This document shows positions 16,432 through 24,733 of a stretch of 64,000 bases of DNA, piece after piece (position 1 is the stretch's first letter; every line of letters begins with the position of its first letter). Where the stretch lies: the NCBI GenBank assembly GCA_964550795.1, contig CAZKBH010000006.1, forward strand, positions 1 to 64,000, read 5' to 3'. A program made the translations under genes and the position numbers. The stretch comes from M3007 sp964550795 (lineage in GTDB: Bacteria > Bacteroidota > Bacteroidia > Chitinophagales > Saprospiraceae). The notes below the pieces were generated by a model that ran no database searches, was not told the origin of the DNA, and saw only the letters and a program-made list of their open reading frames with translations.

Positions 16432-16476
16432 GAAAAAAACATGAGCCATCCCGCAATTTCGCGAAATGACTCATGT
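16432..16476 (-). terminator. Terminator of the double-glycine peptide gene
   Basis: On the minus strand an 18-base stem (starting AAACATGAGTCAT, closed by G-T wobbles) is followed by seven Ts, about 25 bases after the stop of the small gene at 16500. The wobble pairs favour minus-strand RNA, matching the direction of that gene. Confidence 0.75.
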
Positions 16477-16499
16477 TTGATACGGAGTGTGTTGTTCGT

Positions 16500-16706
16500 T
16501 CACAGCGGTATTGTGCCGCCTATACTATTACGTAATCCAGAAAAATCATTTAATGGCTTTTTAGCCTCCTTTCCACCCTCCACTTTGCTCAAGTCTGTTT
16601 TGTTCAGGACATTCAATTCGGACTCCAGTGCGTCAAGCGAGTTATTTTTGTGTTCCTGCCCGTTTGCGGGGCGCTGGTCGTCTTTCTTTTTAAAAGGAGA
16701 GAACAT
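16500..16706 (-). CDS. Small peptide with a double-glycine leader (candidate secreted peptide precursor)
   Basis: A 68-residue protein. Residues 25-46 read SLDALESELNVLNKTDLSKV then EGG, the L-x-x-L...L-x-x-V/I-x-GG pattern of double-glycine leaders. A 23-residue tail KEAKKPLNDFSGLRNSIGG plus TIPL follows. In known systems such leaders are cut after GG by C39-peptidase ABC exporters, giving a bacteriocin, pheromone or modified peptide. The leader has an unusual charged N-terminal extension (FKKKDDQRPANGQEHKNN), and the core has no Cys, so a lanthipeptide is unlikely. A promoter lies just upstream and a terminator downstream. No C39 transporter or modifying enzyme is in the window. The function is inferred only from the motif. 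Confidence 0.6.
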   Translation of the reverse strand: MFSPFKKKDDQRPANGQEHKNNSLDALESELNVLNKTDLSKVEGGKEAKKPLNDFSGLRNSIGGTIPL

Positions 16707-16742
16707 AAGTAACAGTTGCTAAAGTAAAGGTGAAATGTCCCT

Positions 16743-16772
16743 CAAAGGTAGAGCGATTTTACCAAAAGACAA
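16743..16772 (-). promoter_or_regulatory. Promoter of the double-glycine peptide gene
   Basis: TACCTTTG (16743-16750) with a TTG (16770-16772) 19 bases upstream, both on the minus strand; the start codon is 36 bases downstream. The rest of 16773-17040 shows no gene. Confidence 0.7.
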
Positions 16773-17072
16773 TGAAACGGTACAAAATTTAAGGGAACGG
16801 TCGTTTACCCGTCAAATATAACCCGATTTTGAGAGAAGTGGCGTGAATTTTTACTGTTATAGTGGAAATATTCGAGTATTTTTCAAAAAATAGTTTGTCG
16901 AAGTTATCCGCAATATTGGCACTTTGGTCTTGTAATGGGCAAGTCTTCTCCGGGCAACGAAAACAAAACTAACTGGTCGTGTTCCTAAATAAATTTCTGT
17001 TGAAGTTTTTTTAATTAAACATTTAACAAGACTTCCTGTTTGATGACCTTTGTGGCGAACATGCAAATAAAT

Positions 17073-17960
17073 ATGGCGATCTACTCCATAAGGGATTTGG
17101 AGAAACTGACGGGCATAAAGGCTCACACCATTCGTATCTGGGAACAACGATACGGATTGGTTACCCCTGCACGTACAGACACCAATATTCGCTACTACAC
17201 GGATGAAAACCTACGGCATCTGTTTAACGTCGCGCTGCTTAATAAAAACGGGCTAAAAATCAGCAAGTTAGCGCAGATGACTCCGGAGGAAATTGCAGCA
17301 AAAGGAGCCGCGATTGCCCAAAATAATCCCAATCCAAATTCGCAGATTGACGCGCTCACCCTGGCCATGATTGACCTCAACGAGGCGGCTTTCGAGCAGG
17401 TTTTTGTGGAATATGTAGGTATTCATAAGTTCGAATCTGCCATGCTGGAGTTGGTGTACCCGTTTTTGGATAAACTTCGTTTGTTGTGGCTTACCAACAG
17501 CATCAGCCCAGCCCATGAAAAATTTGTGGGCCAAATTATTCGCCGAAAATTGATGTGCGCCGTTGATCAGGCGGTACCTAAACCAGATTCACCCGTTTTT
17601 CTGCTGTATTCTCCCGAAGGTGAAATGCAGGAGTTGACGCTGCTTTTTATCCAATACCTGCTCCGCTCGCGCGGAATGCGGGTCGCTTACCTGGGTGCAA
17701 ACGTCGCGGTAGGCGATTTAAGAGACGCTTGCCACGCGCTGAAACCGGAATATGTGTTCACCATTTTGCAGGAACCTCTGCCGCGTCACCCCATTCAAAT
17801 TTATGTGGACAACATTGCACAAGCCATCGGCAACAGTGAATTGTTGCTCACCGGACAGCAATTCTTTGTCGGCCCAATCAATTTGCCGCCTAGTGCAACC
17901 GTGCTCAATGGTCTGCCGGGTACCTTGCAATTTCTGGAGGGTATAAAGGCAAAACGTTAA
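17073..17960 (+). CDS. MerR-family regulator with B12-binding-type C-terminus
   Basis: A 295-residue protein. Residues 1-70 form a MerR winged helix (YSIRDLEKLTGIKAHTIRIW, EQRYGLVTPARTDTNIRYYT). The C-terminal half resembles the cobalamin-binding module of CarH/LitR-like regulators: a helical part with LWLTNSISPAHEKFVGQIIR and a Rossmann-like part (PVFLLYSPEGEMQELTLLF, GMRVAYLGANVAVGDLR). In canonical members the Rossmann motif carries a histidine (E-x-H-E) that ligates cobalt; here it reads EMQE, so B12 binding may be lost or different. It is the first gene of a pair with the methyltransferase 7 bases downstream. A nearby ATG at 17061 is an alternative start. Confidence 0.85.
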   Translation: MAIYSIRDLEKLTGIKAHTIRIWEQRYGLVTPARTDTNIRYYTDENLRHLFNVALLNKNGLKISKLAQMTPEEIAAKGAAIAQNNPNPNSQIDALTLAMIDLNEAAFEQVFVEYVGIHKFESAMLELVYPFLDKLRLLWLTNSISPAHEKFVGQIIRRKLMCAVDQAVPKPDSPVFLLYSPEGEMQELTLLFIQYLLRSRGMRVAYLGANVAVGDLRDACHALKPEYVFTILQEPLPRHPIQIYVDNIAQAIGNSELLLTGQQFFVGPINLPPSATVLNGLPGTLQFLEGIKAKR

Positions 17961-17967
17961 ACAATTC

Positions 17968-19086
17968 ATGTATCCATTCTTAGCTAAAACCCTTGCCGGC
18001 CTAGAAGATGTCCTCGCCGAAGAACTCCGCACGTTAGGTGCCTCCAACGTTCAACCGCTCAAACGAGCCGTGTCTTTTGAAGGAGACCGCAGCCTGCTGT
18101 ACCGCGCGAACTACGAACTGCGCACAGCACTCCGAATTTTAATTCCAATTCATTCATTTTCAGCCTTTAACGAGCGCGATTTTTACGATGCCATTCGGGA
18201 TATTGACTGGTCGGCTTACATGGGTGTGAGCGATACTTTAGCGGTGGACGCAATCGCGCAGGGTGAAATATTCCGCCATTCAAAGTACCTGGGACTTTTG
18301 ACCAAGGATGCCATTGTGGACCAGTTCCGGGATCGCTACAACCGCCGCCCGAACGTGGACACGATCAGTCCAACCCTGCGGGTCAATGTACACGTACAAG
18401 GCGCACATGCCGATATTTCCCTGGATTCGAGCGGCGATTCGCTCCATCGGCGCAATTACCGCCGCGATACGGTGGAGGCGCCACTCAACGAGGTGCTGGC
18501 GGCTGGAATGGTGCTGCTGTCAGGCTGGAATGGGCAAGGCCCTTTTGTGGACCCGATGTGTGGTTCCGGCACGATTCCGATTGAAGCGGCGATGTTGGCC
18601 ACCAATACGCCGCCGCAAATCCGGCGCGTATCTTTTGGCTTTTTTAAATGGCCGGATTTTGACCAAAAACTTTGGAAAACCGTCAAGGAAGAAGCGGATG
18701 CAAAAATACAAGCCTTTGAATTTCAGATACTTGCAGCGGACAAAGATCCGCGTGCCCGCAATGCCACGGCGCTCAACCTGATGTCGGCAGAATTGGAAGG
18801 GGCTATTTGGGTGGAAAAAACGCCTTTTGAAAAGCTGGAATCGCCCAAATTACCAGGCACCCTGATCATGAACCCGCCCTACGATGAGCGGCTCAAAATT
18901 GAAGATACCATCACGTTTTACAAAAATATCGGGGACGTGTTGAAAAAACGCTGGCCGGGTTGGTCTGCCTGGGTTATTTCTTCCAACCGGGATGCCCTGA
19001 AGCATATCGGGCTAAAATCTGCCCGAAAAATCACGCTGTTTAACGGCGCGCTGGAGTGCAGTTTCCAAAAGTTCGAGATGTACTAA
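17968..19086 (+). CDS. THUMP-domain class I RNA methyltransferase (RlmL/YpsC type)
   Basis: A 372-residue enzyme. An N-terminal ferredoxin-like and THUMP region (about 1-165) binds RNA, then comes a SAM-dependent methyltransferase fold with motif I FVDPMCGSGTIPIEAAMLA (about 191-209) and the catalytic NPPYDERL motif (about 305). This matches the N-terminal half of E. coli RlmL (23S rRNA m2G2445) and the stand-alone YpsC-type proteins of similar length; the second methyltransferase domain of RlmKL is absent. It follows the MerR-type gene by 7 bases and is probably co-transcribed. The exact target nucleotide is inferred from the family. Confidence 0.88.
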   Translation: MYPFLAKTLAGLEDVLAEELRTLGASNVQPLKRAVSFEGDRSLLYRANYELRTALRILIPIHSFSAFNERDFYDAIRDIDWSAYMGVSDTLAVDAIAQGEIFRHSKYLGLLTKDAIVDQFRDRYNRRPNVDTISPTLRVNVHVQGAHADISLDSSGDSLHRRNYRRDTVEAPLNEVLAAGMVLLSGWNGQGPFVDPMCGSGTIPIEAAMLATNTPPQIRRVSFGFFKWPDFDQKLWKTVKEEADAKIQAFEFQILAADKDPRARNATALNLMSAELEGAIWVEKTPFEKLESPKLPGTLIMNPPYDERLKIEDTITFYKNIGDVLKKRWPGWSAWVISSNRDALKHIGLKSARKITLFNGALECSFQKFEMY

Positions 19087-19101
19087 AGTTTAGACAAGCA
19101 C

Positions 19102-20292
19102 TTAGTACTCCATGTACTTTTGCATCAAGTCTTCTACTTTTTTGGTCTTTTTGCCCCCTTCCGCAGCGACCAAATCAGCCATTTCTTTGACTGCATTTCC
19201 GGTGGAAGTGCCAGCGTATTTGGTTTGAACATACGTCCAGGCTTTTTTGTATTCCTCCGTAACCCCCAGCGTTTCATAATCAAAAGCAGGGGTATTGTCG
19301 GCACCCAGGATCAGGTTGAAGAGCAAGCCCAAATAGGTATTTTTCGTTTCTTCGCTGCGTACAAAATAAGGGTTCGCTTTGTTGAAACTTTCCCACCACG
19401 CGGCCCGATCGGCCACTTGTTCGAGCGGAATGATGATGCCCCCATCGCTCCACATCTGGTCTTTTTGCTCTGCGATGGATTTTTCGAGGTAGTTTTTCAT
19501 GGGCGGAGTCACCTTTCCCGCAAAAAAGGCCCCGAATTTTGACCAGTCCACTACCGGGAAAATCATGCCTTCGCCTACTTCGAGCCGGAATCCATTTTCG
19601 GCCATTTGTTGGGTGGTCGGGTATTTTTTCAGGTCAAATTTTTCTTCATAAATGGCAAGGTAATCGCTGTCATCCCATTTGATGGCCTCGGTCAGTTCAT
19701 AAAAATTCCCTTCTATTTCCATGCGGAAAAGGTATCGTTCGAGGAGTATAAACGCTGCATCGGCCAGGGTGCCCTGGCTGTTTCCGAATGCTGTGGTTAC
19801 GTATTCCCAGGCTTTTTTCCCACTGTCTAATTTCTTGGGATTCAAGGTTTTAAGAAAGGTGGAGAACTGCGTCAGTTTGCCCAAATCGGGGCTGGTGGCG
19901 CTGGGGCCGGCATACACAGGAACCAGCGCCGCGCTGAATGCCCAGCCGCTGTGTTGTTCGGGAGTCGTGCTTTTTACTTTGAAATATGGCTCGTTGTAAG
20001 GGATGTTTCGCAGTACCACCTCTTCTTTGTTGGCGGAAACCTCGCCGGTTCCTTCCACAAAATCGCCCTCGGCAAACTGCGTCAAAACCTTGCCGTCTTT
20101 GTTCGACTGCTCCCGGAGATTCAGCTTATCCACCGTAACCATGTACAGATAAATCTCTGGTTTGGGCGAGGGTGGGGGAGTGGGCAGGGTCGTTTCTGCG
20201 CCTGGAATCCCGGGTTTCGGGTCGTTTTTACAAGCGAACAACAACGAAGCGACTAAAAAAACGGGTAGGATGAGGGCAGTTTTGGATTTCAT
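19102..20292 (-). CDS. SH3-like lipoprotein at the end of the nuo locus
   Basis: A 396-residue lipoprotein: lipobox LLFACK with Cys21, a Pro-rich linker (LPTPPPSPKPE), then a bacterial SH3-like domain (about 47-130; VDKLNLREQSNKDGKVLTQF and a later GWAFSAALVPVY). The C-terminal 260 residues are mainly helical and of unknown fold. It begins 19 bases after the nuoN stop on the same strand and probably ends the transcript; the next gene is convergent at 16 bases. The SH3b domain suggests binding to cell-wall peptides, not a part in respiration. Two more SH3-like envelope proteins lie within the same locus. Confidence 0.75.
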   Translation of the reverse strand: MKSKTALILPVFLVASLLFACKNDPKPGIPGAETTLPTPPPSPKPEIYLYMVTVDKLNLREQSNKDGKVLTQFAEGDFVEGTGEVSANKEEVVLRNIPYNEPYFKVKSTTPEQHSGWAFSAALVPVYAGPSATSPDLGKLTQFSTFLKTLNPKKLDSGKKAWEYVTTAFGNSQGTLADAAFILLERYLFRMEIEGNFYELTEAIKWDDSDYLAIYEEKFDLKKYPTTQQMAENGFRLEVGEGMIFPVVDWSKFGAFFAGKVTPPMKNYLEKSIAEQKDQMWSDGGIIIPLEQVADRAAWWESFNKANPYFVRSEETKNTYLGLLFNLILGADNTPAFDYETLGVTEEYKKAWTYVQTKYAGTSTGNAVKEMADLVAAEGGKKTKKVEDLMQKYMEY

Positions 20293-20310
20293 GGTGTGGA
20301 TGTTTAATGA

Positions 20311-21696
20311 TTAAATCAAACCATAGACACTCCCGGGCGCAAGGCTTAACAAGGCAATGAGCAAAAGCCCAAGCATAACTGCCCAACGCACACTTACCGG
20401 AACCAAAATTTCACCAGCCTCTTCTTCGCGCACAAAGTACATGGCAATCAGCACCTTGAAGTAATAGTAAATGGACACCGCCGAGTTGATTACGGCCAAA
20501 ACGATCAGCCATGGGTATTTTTCAAATGCTGCGGTGAACAGAAAATATTTGCCAAAAAAGCCAGCCAAAGGTGGAATGCCCGCCAAAGAAAGCATCGAAA
20601 GCGCCATAACGGCGGCAAGCAAGGGTTGTTTTTTGCCCAATCCATTGAATGCGGCAAAGCTGCCATTACCGCTCGGTTCTGCCACAGCGATGTAGGCTCC
20701 AAAGGCACAAATGGTCGCCAGTGAGTAGGTGAGCGTGTAGAACAACAGCGCGTTGTCTGCGCCTGCTGTGCCGATGGCCAAAACGGCGAGCATCAAATAT
20801 CCGGCATGGGAAATACTCGAATAGGCCATCATCCGCTTGAAATCTTGTTGGAAAATGGCGGTGAAGTTGGCCACAGTCATGGTCAATGCGGCAATCATTG
20901 CCACGGGAACACACCAGAAACCTTCCGCACCGGGGAAAGCAATTGAAAACAGGCGGAAAAAAGCCGCAAAGCCAGCTGTTTTGACCACCGTAGCCATAAA
21001 TGCGGTGATGAGATTGGGACTTCCCTGATACACGTCGGGTGCCCAGAAATGAAAAGGGACCGCCGAAACTTTAAAGCTCAAACCCGCAATAATGAGCAAA
21101 ATGCCCACTTTTAACATCCCGGACATCTCCGCTCCGTTGCCAATCGCGCGACTGATGGACGCAAGGTCAAAACTGCTGGTCGCACCATACACCAGGGTCA
21201 TGCCGAAGAGCAGAATGCCAGTGGCAAAGGCGCCCATCAGGAAGTATTTGAGGGCGGCCTCGTTGCCCGCAAGGTTCTCCCGGCGGCTACCGGCCAAAAC
21301 ATACAACGGAATACTGAGGATTTCGATGCCCAAAAACAACATAGTCATGTTGGTGAATGAGAACATGACGAGTGCTCCACAAAGACTGAATAAAATGAGT
21401 CCGTAGTGATCGCCCAGGGTTGCGTTCAGGTTACGGAAACCCCAGCCGGACAATCCGATAATCAGCGCGGTAGCCAGAATGGCTACCCCCGAAAAGGCAT
21501 GCGCAAATGGCATGAACCGAAACATGGAGGCATATTCCTGGCCCCAACCAAAACCAGGTCCGAACAAATCGTATCCCGTAGCACCGAGTGCCAGCAGGGT
21601 GCCAAACAGGGATAGCGGCTGCAACCAGGCGCGGTTTTTTAGCCCGGCAAACAAAACGGCAATGGCCGTGAGGAAGAGTATAATTAGTGCGGTCAT
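20311..21696 (-). CDS. nuoN: NADH-quinone oxidoreductase subunit N
   Basis: A 461-residue antiporter-like membrane subunit of complex I, with about 14 membrane helices. It carries the conserved core ILSIPLYVLAGSRRENLAGN, FKVSAVPFHFWAPDVYQGSP, FKRMMAYSSISHAGYLMLAV and GIPPLAGFFGKYFLF, including the proton-channel lysines and the glutamate of TM5 (GIEILSIPLY). It is the last subunit of the minus-strand nuo locus, separated from nuoM by the SH3-like and S4 genes. Proton translocation across the inner membrane is the family role. Confidence 0.95.
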   Translation of the reverse strand: MTALIILFLTAIAVLFAGLKNRAWLQPLSLFGTLLALGATGYDLFGPGFGWGQEYASMFRFMPFAHAFSGVAILATALIIGLSGWGFRNLNATLGDHYGLILFSLCGALVMFSFTNMTMLFLGIEILSIPLYVLAGSRRENLAGNEAALKYFLMGAFATGILLFGMTLVYGATSSFDLASISRAIGNGAEMSGMLKVGILLIIAGLSFKVSAVPFHFWAPDVYQGSPNLITAFMATVVKTAGFAAFFRLFSIAFPGAEGFWCVPVAMIAALTMTVANFTAIFQQDFKRMMAYSSISHAGYLMLAVLAIGTAGADNALLFYTLTYSLATICAFGAYIAVAEPSGNGSFAAFNGLGKKQPLLAAVMALSMLSLAGIPPLAGFFGKYFLFTAAFEKYPWLIVLAVINSAVSIYYYFKVLIAMYFVREEEAGEILVPVSVRWAVMLGLLLIALLSLAPGSVYGLI

Positions 21697-21777
21697 CTTC
21701 GGATGTGGTGATTAGTAGATTGGGGATTGGTATACTGGTTTATTGTTTACCCGCCGTAGCCTTGGCGTTGGAGGGGT

Positions 21778-21984
21778 TTATTCAATGGTTATCTTTTGTT
21801 TTTGGAACTCGATTATGTCGCCTGGGCGGAGTTTTTTGCGTTTTTGTAATTCAATGGTTCCGTTGACTTTTACTTCGCCTGAGGTGATTCGGACATTTGC
21901 TTCACCGCCTGTTTCCACGAGGTTCAGGACTTTTAAGAGGTTGTTGAGCGTGATGTGGTCGTGGTCTTGAAGTGGGAATTTCAT
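21778..21984 (-). CDS. Small S4-domain RNA-binding protein
   Basis: A 68-residue protein that is essentially one S4 fold: ITLNNLLKVLNLVETGGEAN, then VRITSGEVKVNGTIELQKRK and KLRPGDIIEFQKQKITIE. Proteins of this size belong to the YaaA/RlbA-like group that binds structured RNA such as rRNA or tRNA. The start MKFPLQDHDH at 21984 is chosen because the domain normally begins a few residues from the N-terminus. It lies between nuoM and nuoN, an unusual place for it, on the same strand. Confidence 0.85.
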   Translation of the reverse strand: MKFPLQDHDHITLNNLLKVLNLVETGGEANVRITSGEVKVNGTIELQKRKKLRPGDIIEFQKQKITIE

Positions 21985-22084
21985 GATTAATAACAAATAC
22001 TTTGTTGAGTGATTTTCACCAGGTCTTTTTCCCGCTGAATCGAAAAACAATTACTGCGCTTAGGAACCAATCCTAGGCTTTTTG

Positions 22085-22810
22085 CTAGCATGAACATGTC
22101 AACGTTATTACAACCCAGGCACCCTGTTTGGTTATCCAAATATCACAGTCTCCATTATCATCCAATGATTTGAAAACGATCTTATCGACGCCAGACTCCA
22201 TCAAATAACTTCCTTCAAATAGCCGAAAACCAAGCATACAGCCTTCTTCAAAAGAAATATTTTTGACTTTCACTTCCCGGAAAGCAGCTTTTGCATCGTG
22301 CCCAATCCTAATCCGAATCAAATCAGGCTTTCCAGAATATTCCGTCCAGGCACTTTCAGTTTTCTTATTGATCAATTTTTCAGGGCTCAATTTCAGGTCA
22401 TGTTTGGCCCACGATTCAAGGAGGCCAAATTTGTCGCTGCCTGAAGACTTTGTTTTTACTTTTGACAAATAACCATCAAAAACATAGCCTACCGTCCCAT
22501 CAAAATTTACTTTGACCCAAAAACCATTGAGGTAGAAAGATTCATATTTGGCTCCATTTTCAGCGGTTTTAGGTGTAATTGCTTGATGCTTGAAGGCCAC
22601 TTTTCCAATCTCATCATCCACAATTACTACCGTTGATCCATACGCCACCCTCCCAACAATTTTGGCATTTGGATCAGGACTTTCTCGCAAATTCAAACTG
22701 GATGCCCAAACAAATATCGAATCGCCAAGTGCATATTTTTTGACCTGTGCCTCTAGCTTGAAGCTCAAGACCAAAGAAAGCATCAGCAATGCGACAACTT
22801 TATTACTCAT
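22085..22810 (-). CDS. Secreted SH3-like domain protein within the nuo locus
   Basis: A 241-residue protein with a signal peptide (MSNKVVALLMLSLVLSFKLE, cleaved after LEAQ). An SH3-like domain follows (about 30-115: FVWASSLNLRESPDPNAKIV, VGRVAYGSTVVIVDDE, FWVKVNFDGTVGYVFDGYLS). The C-terminal 120 residues are unrelated to anything recognised and end in an ITLTCSC motif with paired cysteines. The start at 22810 overlaps the preceding nuoM end (22824) by none, leaving 13 bases, so it is translated from the nuo transcript. A role in the envelope, not in complex I itself, is likely. Confidence 0.75.
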   Translation of the reverse strand: MSNKVVALLMLSLVLSFKLEAQVKKYALGDSIFVWASSLNLRESPDPNAKIVGRVAYGSTVVIVDDEIGKVAFKHQAITPKTAENGAKYESFYLNGFWVKVNFDGTVGYVFDGYLSKVKTKSSGSDKFGLLESWAKHDLKLSPEKLINKKTESAWTEYSGKPDLIRIRIGHDAKAAFREVKVKNISFEEGCMLGFRLFEGSYLMESGVDKIVFKSLDDNGDCDIWITKQGAWVVITLTCSC

Positions 22811-22823
22811 TCGGAATTCATTG

Positions 22824-24275
22824 TCAAAACTGCACCGCGCCCAAAATCCGATCCACACTGATCTCGCTCAGTCCCAAAATAGATTGTGGGAAAAAGCCCA
22901 GAACAATCACCAGACCTGCTATGATGCCCAAAACCAGGAATTCCCGGGTGTCCACATCCTTAAAATTGGCTGTTTCGGCATTGGTTTCGCCAAAAATCAC
23001 GAGTCCATAGGCGCGGAGCATATACACTGCACCCAAAATAATGGTCAAACCAGCCAGCACGCCCAGCCAGAAATTATAGTTCCAAATCCCGTTCAACAAC
23101 AGGAATTCTCCCGGGAAGCCATTGGTCAGCGGCACGGCCACCGAACCCAGCACAATAATCAGAAACAAGGTGGCAAATTTTGGGGCTGATTTGGCAATGC
23201 CGCCCATGTCTGCCAGCGAACGAGTGCCCAAACGGCGTTCCAACAAATCAACGATGAAAAACAGCCCCACGACATTGATACCGTGGTTAAGCATTTGAAT
23301 GATACCCCCTTGTACCCCCGCCTTATTCCAGACCAAAATACCTGCTGCAATCAATCCCACGTGCGCAATGGAAGAGTAAGCGACCAGGCGTTTGATATCG
23401 GATTGTTTTACCGCAATGATACTGGCGTAAATAATCCCGAACACCGCAAGTGAAATGAAAAGAGGCGCGAACGTGTGCATGGCCTCCGGCGCGAGCGGCA
23501 CCATCCAGCGAATTACCCCGTAGGTACCCATTTTGAGCATGATGCCTGAAAGCAGCATCGTGCCTCCGGTGGGCGAAGTAACATACGTGTCGGGCTGCCA
23601 GGTGTGGAACGGGAATACGGGCATTTTGACCGCAAAAGCGAGGAAAAAGCCGACCAGCACCCAGTTTGCAGCATTTGGAGAAAGTTGCACCGCAACGAGA
23701 TCAGACCAGGCAAAAGAATGTTGCCCGTTCACATCGGTCTGCAGATAAACCCAAAGCAGCGCGACCAGCATGAACAAGGAGCCGATGAACGTGTAGATGA
23801 AGAACTTCAAGGTGACCCGGATACGATCCTGACCGCCCCAAATCGCGCAGATGAAATAGATGGGAATGAGTGCCAATTCATAAAATACGTAAAAAAGCAA
23901 ACCGTCTTGCGCGAGAAAAACCCCGTTTAGGGCACCGAGCATGAGCAATATTAGCCCATAGTAGCGCGGCGCGTTGTCTATCGGGCGATCCCAGGTAGTG
24001 AGCAGGATGAGCGGGGCCAGCAGATTGGTCAGTACCAGCATGATGAGCGTGATACCGTCCATACCGAGGCTAAACGAGATACCGGCTGATGCGACCCAGG
24101 GTGCCGAAAAAGTGCAGTTCATGCCCTGGCTGTAGTCACAGCAGAGGCAATAGGCAGTTGCAGCGAGGTTGGCCAGGGATGCAACCAGGGCCAGGTGCCG
24201 CGAAAGACCCACCGGGCGAAAGAGCAGCAGAATCGCCGAAGCGATAAAGGGTATGAGTATGAAGATCAGTGACAT
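22824..24275 (-). CDS. nuoM: NADH-quinone oxidoreductase subunit M
   Basis: A 483-residue antiporter-like subunit of complex I. Recognisable stretches are the TM5 glutamate region YVFYELALIPIYFICAIWGG, VKMPVFPFHTWQPDTYVTSP, KLVAYSSIAHVGLIAAGILV and GFPGEFLLLNGIWNYN. It couples quinone reduction to proton pumping as one of three antiporter-like subunits. The gene starts 9 bases after the stop of the truncated DUF5615 toxin remnant, which separates it from nuoL. Length and motifs are normal. Confidence 0.96.
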   Translation of the reverse strand: MSLIFILIPFIASAILLLFRPVGLSRHLALVASLANLAATAYCLCCDYSQGMNCTFSAPWVASAGISFSLGMDGITLIMLVLTNLLAPLILLTTWDRPIDNAPRYYGLILLMLGALNGVFLAQDGLLFYVFYELALIPIYFICAIWGGQDRIRVTLKFFIYTFIGSLFMLVALLWVYLQTDVNGQHSFAWSDLVAVQLSPNAANWVLVGFFLAFAVKMPVFPFHTWQPDTYVTSPTGGTMLLSGIMLKMGTYGVIRWMVPLAPEAMHTFAPLFISLAVFGIIYASIIAVKQSDIKRLVAYSSIAHVGLIAAGILVWNKAGVQGGIIQMLNHGINVVGLFFIVDLLERRLGTRSLADMGGIAKSAPKFATLFLIIVLGSVAVPLTNGFPGEFLLLNGIWNYNFWLGVLAGLTIILGAVYMLRAYGLVIFGETNAETANFKDVDTREFLVLGIIAGLVIVLGFFPQSILGLSEISVDRILGAVQF

Positions 24276-24284
24276 AGACGTCGG

Positions 24285-24422
24285 TTAGTCGTGTTGTTGT
24301 GGATTTGGGGTGGTGCTGAGTTTTTGTTCGGAGGGATCAATTTCTACAACGTGCTGGAAAATCGGTGGCTTCCATGCTCCAAAATAATTGGGCATATTGA
24401 CATCCAAAAGGTATTTGACCAT
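24285..24422 (-). pseudogene. 5' fragment of a DUF5615 PIN-like toxin gene
   Basis: An open frame of 45 codons starts 4 bases after the DUF433 antitoxin stop. It reads MVKYLLDVNMPNYFGAWKPP then IFQHVVEIDPSEQ, the N-terminus of DUF5615 PIN-like proteins with the first acidic residue of the active site (LLDVNMP). Full-length members are roughly 100-120 residues; the second half with the R-D-x-D-F segment is missing and replaced by KLSTTPNPQQHD and a stop. The toxin is therefore most likely dead. Being shorter than usual cut-offs, it is easily missed. Confidence 0.7.
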
Positions 24423-24426
24423 AATA

Positions 24427-24666
24427 TCAAGCAGCTTTTAGAATAGGGGTAAACCGAAAATCCCCCAACATTTTTGCAGCAAAATCTAAACAAGCGTCAA
24501 TGTCCTCCGACTCCAGCCAAGGATAACCTGCCACAATTTCTTCTTTGGAATCCCCTGCGGCCAGATACTCCAAAACAGTCTGCACAGTGATACGCATACC
24601 CCGAATGGTTGGCCTTCCGCCACAGAGATCGGGGTCAGAGGTGATTCTTTCAGTCAGGTATTTCAT
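24427..24666 (-). CDS. DUF433 antitoxin
   Basis: A 79-residue protein of the DUF433 family: ERITSDPDLCGGRPTIRGMR followed by ITVQTVLEYLAAGDSKEEIV and YPWLESEDIDACLDFAAKML. DUF433 proteins are helix-turn-helix-like antitoxins paired with DUF5615 PIN-like toxins; that partner follows here but is truncated. The start at 24666 fits the family; a longer frame adds 15 unlikely residues. The pair is inserted between nuoL and nuoM, 67 bases after the nuoL stop. Confidence 0.88.
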   Translation of the reverse strand: MKYLTERITSDPDLCGGRPTIRGMRITVQTVLEYLAAGDSKEEIVAGYPWLESEDIDACLDFAAKMLGDFRFTPILKAA

Positions 24667-24733
24667 CGTTTGATTCAAATTTAATTCTTGAATACCACAT
24701 TGTTTTTGCAAAGGTATTTGGAATTTAAAGGTT

